NCBI GenBank assembly: GCA_003427395.1 | Contig: BFEA01000910.1 | Location: 191,322 to 214,594 of the forward strand | From: Chara braunii | Taxonomy: Eukaryota > Streptophyta > Charophyceae > Charales > Characeae | Reading direction: 5' to 3' | DNA length: 23,273 nucleotides | Part shown: positions 17,618-23,273 of the stretch, one piece after another | How positions within the stretch are numbered: the first letter of the stretch is position 1 | Layout: each line of letters begins with the position of its first letter | The notes under the pieces: model-generated | Database searches by the model: none | Seen by the model: the letters and a program-made list of their open reading frames with translations, nothing else | What the model was told of the DNA's origin: nothing | Made by a program: the position numbers and the translations under genes

Positions 17618-18313
17618 GTGACAGACCAACATGATGAAACGGCCAGCAACGCACAAGGAAAGGAGGAGGAAGGTCTATGCCTGGCGCTGGCGGCATGGAA
17701 ACCGGAAACAACCAAAAGCCACGAATATCAATCACCGCAGATGCAGTCCCCTCCCCCGAAGCCTCCGAAGCCTCCGGAATTAGACCTCACCAGCAGGAGG
17801 CAAAAACTGCGCCACCTGCTAGAAAAAGGAGACACCCTGCATGGACCACTAGAAAAAGGCCTCATCTTCCTACCGGTGAGATAGAAGAACAAGGTATGGG
17901 AAATAGGGCTATCTACGCCACAGGGAGCAACATATGGTGAGGTCACAATCAAGGGGCGTTCAACACTCCTCCTCTCCCTCTCATCCTGGGGAGGAGGTCC
18001 CGCTCTACTTAAATCTGATATCGCCCAACTGATAAAAGATCAACTCCCACCAGGAGCAACTTCCTCGCTAGTCATCTCATATGGCCAACAACGACTAGCA
18101 GCCAAGGACATGTACATCCAGTACGACCAAGATAGGGTGGTGGACCTCTGATGGTTCAATGAGGAAACGCTCTTGGATTTACAACTGTTGAAGATTAAAC
18201 TCAGTGACCTTTGGTTTGCAGTGGAAACCACGACCCTCCTAGCGAAACTGATTCTAAACGGAACCCTCCGCAGTGGGGGATGGCTGAGCACAAAGGCGTG
18301 GATGCTCCTCTAA
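17618..18313 (+). pseudogene. LINE ORF1-like protein, broken
   Basis: A single frame runs from before 17618 to a TAA at 18311-18313 with stops at 17882 (TAG) and 18149 (TGA, where Trp or Arg would fit). The N-terminal part is Pro-, Lys- and Glu-rich; the later part reads TIKGRSTLLLSLSSWGGGP and ends TLRSGGWLSTKAW. There is no ATG at the first in-frame position and the frame stays open upstream, so the true start is unknown. Position immediately before an endonuclease-RT ORF indicates ORF1, which in L1-type elements is an RNA-binding protein. I do not recognise a named domain. Confidence 0.6.
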
Positions 18314-18347
18314 ATGGCCCCTGCAGACAGACCAAAAAGAAAAGGAA

Positions 18348-20716
18348 ATGAATGTTATTGACACACTGTATAACTGGGACAAACAATGGAAGCTTTCAAA
18401 GAGAGCGGCGGACCTTGACCTTCGATCTCTGAATGTGAACGGGCTTGCCTCAGTAACTCAATCCAAGAGGCAAGCGATTATGGAACATCTCAGAGGGGTA
18501 GAGGGGAGGGATTGGCCGGATGTGGTATGCTTACAGGAAACACACCTATTAAACAGCCTGGAACATGATCACGCCCGCAAAAAGATCTAGCCATACCAAT
18601 CCTACAGAGCTCACGCCCAGAGACCGGGCAGTGGCGGGGTGGCCATATGGCTCCCCCCAGGATCGAGGGTGCAACCGCTAAAGTGGTCGGCATACCAAGA
18701 AGGAGGTAGATGGGTCTATCTGCTCGCGATGCTGGAAATCGAGGTGGTAAGTATACTCAACGTCTACGCCCCAAACGACCCCAGAGAAAGACAAAATTTC
18801 TTTGAAGACTTAGGACCAAATTGCCAGGGGGTATCCCAGTCATCCTGGCAGGAGACTTCAATGCGGCTCCTGATCGTTGGCTGGACAGATGGAAGCTACC
18901 CTCACCATGTCCAATATACGTTGAAAATGACGAACGAATTATCACGGAACTATCGCATTCACTCAGTCTCATCGACTCATTTTGATCGAGACACCCGTCC
19001 CGACGCAAGTTCACGTGCTACCGGAAGAACCAAACGGAGCACATCTTCAAATCGCGCATAGATCTAATCCTAATCTCTGAAGAGATACAAGGGGCTCTAC
19101 AAATAGTTGAGATATTTCCTCGTAGCCCCCACCCTGGTTTGGACCATGCGATGTGCCTTGCCATCTTTACCTTCAGGAAGAAACCGGACCAGGGAAGGGG
19201 ATTCTATGAACTCAATACATCTTTGTTGAGCATTGACAAATTCATAACATACCTGAAGGAGGTCTGGTCTTTCTGGCAAAAACAAAGGGACCGGATCCAA
19301 GATGACATACTGTGGTTCAACAACGGTTTGTTCTTTTTAGGCCGTAAGTGCAATGAATACTCAAAGCTTCGTGCGACGCAGCGCCACACAGAGGAAATTG
19401 ACCTACAAAACCGTCTACAGTACCTCCAACAACAAGAAGACGAGATAATGAATGACACTCACTCGCTAGCGGAGCTAGCCAATGAAATACAGACACTGGA
19501 AGCGGAGATCCTCGGTCACATGGAACATAGATGGCAAGGCATCAGGATCCGAGGAAAACTACACAGACATAAGATGGAAGGGTCAATGGATGCGAGATTC
19601 TTCGCACTGACAAGGACGAAAGTGGGACGAACAACCATAGAAGCATTGGAGGACCCGAACTTACCACGAGGGCCGCTGTACACCTCAACAACAAAATGTA
19701 CAAAAATAGCAAGAGACTTTTACCAGAACCTTTTCACATTGGAATGTGGAAACATACCACACACCCAGAGGTTGGTAGAGATCGACGAGTTCCTGCGCCC
19801 CCTCTCTCAAACTGTCACAGAGCAACAGAAAGAGCAGTCGGAGATGCCATTAACAAAAGAGGAAGTGAGGTCAGCCTTGATGCTCATGGAAAAAGAAAAG
19901 ACCCCGGGGATCGACGACCTGCCAAAAGAGTTCTGAGAATCAATGTGGGAGAGTATCTCACAGGATCTAATGGACTACTACCATGCTCTGTGAGAAACAG
20001 GCCAAATGGGAGAATTGGTAGGACAAGGAGTATTGACACTCATATATAAAAAAGGAGAAACGACCAATATTCGAAACTAGAGACCCATTACCCTCTTAAC
20101 GGTGGTCTATAAAATGGTGGCAAAGGCGCTGGCCAATCGCATGGCCAAGGTAATGGCTGACATCATCCATTCGCATCAGACTGGTTTCATTGAAGGTAGA
20201 AATATCCAGGATAACATCCTCCTCGTTAATGAGGTGATCAAGCTCGCAAGACAGTCCAAACAAAACGCAACAATCATTTTTATTGATTTTGAAAAAGCAT
20301 ACGACCATGTGGACTGGACCTTCCTAGACAAGTGCTTACAAAAGCTCAATTTCGGACCATGCCTCAGGCGCTGGGTGGAAATCTTGCATAAAAACGCTAC
20401 AACCAGAGTCATGGTTAATGGAAACCTTGCACCACCCATCTCCCTCCAGAGATACGTTAGGCAAGGCGACCCGATAGCACCATACTTGTTTGTGATAGCA
20501 ATGGAAGCCCTTGCGGCAAATTTGCGGACTCATAAGGACATCAAGAGAATACCAATCACCTCAATACCTGAGGAGGCGATTCCGGTATGCTCGCTGTTTG
20601 CTGACGATCTAACCCTGATGGTGGACGCGTCCAATGCATTGATGGAAGAAGTCCAACAAATGATGGAAAAGTTTTGTGCCCTTTCAGATATGAGGGTCAA
20701 CTGGGGGAACAAAACC
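18348..20716 (+). pseudogene. LINE ORF2 first part: AP endonuclease and RT core
   Basis: The endonuclease shows DLRSLNVNGL, VCLQETHL, ILNVYAPND, AGDFNAAPDRW and SRIDLILI, the order of L1-type target-nicking enzymes. A stop lies at 18588, a frameshift near 18815-18830, and a stop at 18983. After that one frame continues to the RT, with stops at 19934, 19991 and 20078; the last interrupts the conserved N-W-R-P-I motif exactly at the Trp codon. RT motifs follow: HQTGFIEGRNIQDNILL, FIDFEKAYDHVDW, RQGDPIAPYLF and the catalytic FADD near 20599. The LINE-like sequence ends with DMRVNWGNKT at about 20715; the residues after it do not belong to the protein. Confidence 0.9.
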
Positions 20717-22720
20717 TTGGGATGGTGGATAGCCAGTTTGCACTGAAGTCCTGAATTTTTTGATTTATTTTCCGTTGCGTTTGTAAGTGACTGATCTGTG
20801 TTTTAGCTTCTTCCCAGTGTATTGTTATCCCTGTTTGGATTTGCTGCTGTAAGGTTTCTGTTAATTCCGGCCCTTCCAATCTCACTCCCTCCATCTCGTA
20901 TGTGCAGCGGCGGGTCCAGAGTGCCCATATCACTGCCCTGCGTCCAAGCTCAAAGAGGTGTTGGGTGAAGGCGTCTGCTTGTTCCGCAGACCATGTTTCT
21001 AATAGTAGTGCTCTCCAGTCCCATGGCCAGGGCGTTGTTGTTTCTAGCTGGTTCCAGATCCTCTCCCACCAGCGCGAGAGCCAAACTGCCCCCGGACATT
21101 GCAGAAAAAATATGTTCTATTGTTTCTCGTCTTTTCCTAGCTGGGAATGAACTAAAGCACAACTTGCACCAAGGTAGAACCCATCCGCTCTGTTCCAGGG
21201 ACGTCCGGTCTATCAGCCAATCATTAGTCGGTAGGCAGCGGTGATCCATTTGCCATTGGAGGGAAGCCAGTTTCGCAGGTTTCCCTTTGGCTAGGTGGAA
21301 CCATTTGACTCCCCGAAGTGATTCTTTGCTGATATTCAAGTGCTTCATCCATCTGGCCTCTACGTGGTCTCGGAGATTTGTATTGGGTCGAAGCATTCTG
21401 TACATTGATTTGACTGACATGTTGTGTAGCGTTTGGGTGCTTGACTTCCTTTTCCCCCCCAACCCTGTCCATGACCACTCCATCGGGTCTAGAGGTAACT
21501 GCGCGATCGGGGTGTCGGGGGAGAAGGCCACTCATCTATCCCCGTCCTCAAGCACTCTAGTTTGCGACAGTTCTTCCTCCTGGTAGCAGCGTGTCTCTTC
21601 TGGGGTGGGTCTTTGGAGAGTGTTGTCCCGTCCTATTGTGTATATGTCCACAGTCACCTGACCTTTTGGGTTGCAACATACCACCTTCCCCATTTCCCCT
21701 TTGCTACCATGGATCTGCACCCAATCTGTTTCCTGTAAAGTGGGTCCTTTCCTGAGGATTTTCCACCAGCTCAAGGGGATCCTTTCAACTATCTCCTCAA
21801 GAGCCAATTCCGGTCGATGGCTATATCGCAGCTTTTGTCTGAGCAAGTCCTTGTCAATCCAATCTCTCTTGGTCAGATATCACTTATTCTCATTACGCCT
21901 CTCTTCACCCACACACGCCAGGGGGAATCCATACAGTGGAGAACCTGACCCCTGGTGTTAACGATTCTCCTATTGTCAAAGAGTGGTTAGCGGAGTACCT
22001 CATCCCATCTCTCGGGTTGGCTTTTCTCAGGCAGGGGAAGGGATCTCCATGTTAGTAGCAGGGATGGCCAGAAGTGATCGTTTCGCAGGTCGTTTCTTGC
22101 CTGTTTCCTTGGCGAGTTTAGTCTCGGGTTTTGTTGGTGGGGGTACCCTCTTGGTATCGGCCAACCCCTATTTTCCAGCTATGTCAGTGGGTGGATCTCT
22201 GCCGCCGTTTCGGGGGCTAGCCTGGAGATTTGTTCTAGGGCTAGCTCTGTCCATGGGGTATCTTGGCGAAACAGCAGGTGATTAAGCCATTGTAGGGTTA
22301 GTGCTTTGGTTTGTATTGTTGGGTCAAGTATGCCCAGTCCCCCTTTGGTTTTGGGTTGAATTATAGACTGTCATGCCACCCTGCTGATCACTCTATGTTT
22401 TTCATGGTCGCCCCTCCATAGAAATGCAGCTATCTGGCGTTGTAGGGGATGGAGAGTTGTTTTATCAAGCGCCCAGATGACTGACATATACCACAGGGAG
22501 GCAAGTACCACATTGTTGATCACCAAAGTGCGCCCCATCAACGAGGTATGCCTATCCTTCCACTGTGCCAACTTTTCCAAGGGCGGTTTAGATATCCATT
22601 CGTTATTCACTGACGGTCTGCGATTCGCCGATAGTAAGACTCCCAATACCCGGATGGGGGCTTCGTTGGGGAGCCATTTGACCTTGGGTTTCTCCGGGGG
22701 CCGAAATATGGGGGAAAGAT
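20717..22720 (-). pseudogene. LINE ORF2 second part, inverted: RT C-terminal region and zinc finger
   Basis: Read on the - strand from about 22715 downwards, the sequence begins KPKVKWLPNEAPIRVLGVLL, then LAQWKDRHTSLMGRTLVIN and WYMSVIWAL, a TGA near 22372 at the usual Trp of the W-x-x-x-x-x-P-K-x-x-GGLG motif, and GGLGILDPTIQTKALTLQWL. Later come WPSLLLTWRSLPLPEK, then the RT-associated zinc-finger region with LASLQWQMDHRCLPTNDWL, CKLC and ETIEHIF (about 21290-21100), and further sequence to about 20718. Several stops and frameshifts occur (for instance near 22180 and 21535). This is the C-terminal region missing from the + strand half. Confidence 0.85.
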
Positions 22721-22727
22721 AGGGAGG

Positions 22728-22922
22728 GTGGAACGGGTAGGAAGAAATGGGGATCAGGGGAATGATCATGAGGGGAAAGGGCAACGCAAGGACTATCGGC
22801 TGATCTTTCATGAGTGGACCAAGGTGGATGCCACAATCCCAATGAGAACGACGAATGACTTCCCAGACCCCTTCCCCACTCCCTCCAACAGTATGGTAGA
22901 ACTGGGGTGGTATGGGGAATAG
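22728..22922 (+). pseudogene. Possible original C-terminal tail of LINE ORF2
   Basis: A short + strand frame, in composition like a charged protein tail (KDYRLIFHEWTKVDATIPM), starts a few bases beyond the right inversion breakpoint and ends at TAG 22920. If the 20717-22720 segment is an inversion, this is where the protein would have continued. The assignment rests only on position and is weak. Confidence 0.3.
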
Positions 22923-22980
22923 GAGGGAGAAAAGGAAGAAAAAAGGGGGGGGTCTGGCTCAGAGGCCTGCAGAAATCTGT
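22923..22980. other. G-rich and A-rich non-coding stretch
   Basis: AGGAGGGAGAAAAGGAAGAA followed by a run of A and eight G bases, then GTCTGGCTCAGAGG. No gene is seen; it could be LINE 3' untranslated sequence. Confidence 0.4.
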
Positions 22981-23109
22981 GCAGCTCAGTTTGTTTTGGG
23001 GCAATGGGATGCTGACTACAACAACTGCTCAATGGCTGGCAGGCTGGCATAGCGCAGCCTGCCTTGTTTTGGTGTAATAGGATGTTTACTACTGTATAAC
23101 AAGCAGTGG
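22981..23109 (+). repeat. Imperfect dimer repeat with 72-bp spacing
   Basis: The stretch 22981-23035 and the stretch 23053-23109 are related: both read GCAGC, TTGTTTTGG, then a word like CAATGGGATG or TAATAGGATG, then a TACTAC or GACTAC word, ending AATGG or CAGTGG. About three quarters of positions agree. Confidence 0.65.
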
Positions 23110-23273
23110 CCCTGGGAGGTAAAAGGGGCAGGTGGGGGAAGGGAGGAACTAGGTTTTTGAAACAGGTATCTGGCGCCGGGTTCAGGGTGAAGAGGTTCTC
23201 TTCCTTCTTCCAACTTCCTGCTCAGTCAATCCCCTAGCTTCTAGGGCAATCAATGCTGGCGGGAATTTTTCAC
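23110..23273. other. Window end, no feature recognised
   Basis: A G-rich run (AGGTGGGGGAAGGGAGG) is followed by ordinary sequence. Nothing assignable is seen. Confidence 0.4.

Larger units (their letters stand above)
17618..22922 (+). mobile_element. L1-like LINE with inverted 3' half
   Basis: ORF1-like sequence, an AP-type endonuclease and the RT core run on the + strand to about 20716. From there to about 22720 the - strand encodes the remaining RT C-terminal region and zinc finger, starting just where the + part stops. A + strand frame at 22728-22922 may be the protein's original C-terminus. The 5' boundary is not defined and no poly(A) tail or target duplication was found. Confidence 0.8.

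Noticed and set aside
22371-22811. Taking the whole - strand frame as LINE protein
   Set aside because: The part above about 22720 reads as Pro-rich low-complexity sequence unlike LINE RT; only the part below fits, so the breakpoint is placed there.

Overview
The window is a repeat-rich piece of a eukaryotic nuclear genome. I see no intact host gene, no tRNA or rRNA gene and no CRISPR array. Nearly everything recognisable is decayed retrotransposon: two Ty3/gypsy-type (chromovirus-like) LTR elements, one nested inside the other, and one LINE. The initiator-tRNA-Met-type primer binding site, the chromodomain-like integrase tails and the overall style of the proteins suggest the green plant lineage. 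My impression of the gag and pol sequences is that they resemble repeats of a charophyte alga such as Chara, but that is an unverified guess.

Layout. 1-1383: no gene. It holds a short GGTCTAC-rich stretch with two N bases, the first copy of an unclassified repeat of about 111 bp, and an AT-rich, T-rich block. 1384-3572: 5' part of an outer Ty3/gypsy element (13-bp minisatellite, gag, start of protease). 3573-13151: a complete inner Ty3/gypsy element (LTR, PBS, structured leader, gag, protease, pol, polypurine tract, LTR), inserted in the outer protease gene and flanked by a perfect TTTATG target duplication. 13158-17335: the rest of the outer element (end of protease, RT, RNase H, integrase, chromodomain-like tail, polypurine tract, 3' LTR). 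17336-17617: leader-like sequence and the second copy of the 111-bp repeat. 17618-22922: a LINE whose ORF1, endonuclease and RT core lie on the + strand, while its RT C-terminal and zinc-finger region lies on the - strand; this looks like an inversion of the 3' half. 22923-23273: G-rich sequence with an imperfect dimer repeat.

How the parts relate. The outer element came first; the inner one landed in its protease codons and happens to preserve frame, so the outer reading frame resumes exactly after the second target-site copy. All coding regions carry stops and frameshifts. Many of the stops fit single transitions at Trp, Arg or Gln codons, as expected from deamination of methylated cytosine in silenced DNA. 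The most interesting signals are the nested insertion with its exact junctions, the inverted LINE half, three consecutive hairpins (one of telomere-like sequence) just downstream of the inner PBS, a block shared by the two different LTR families that is a consensus splice donor on the opposite strand, and a palindrome cluster in the outer LTR. I did not find a novel enzymatic or defence system.
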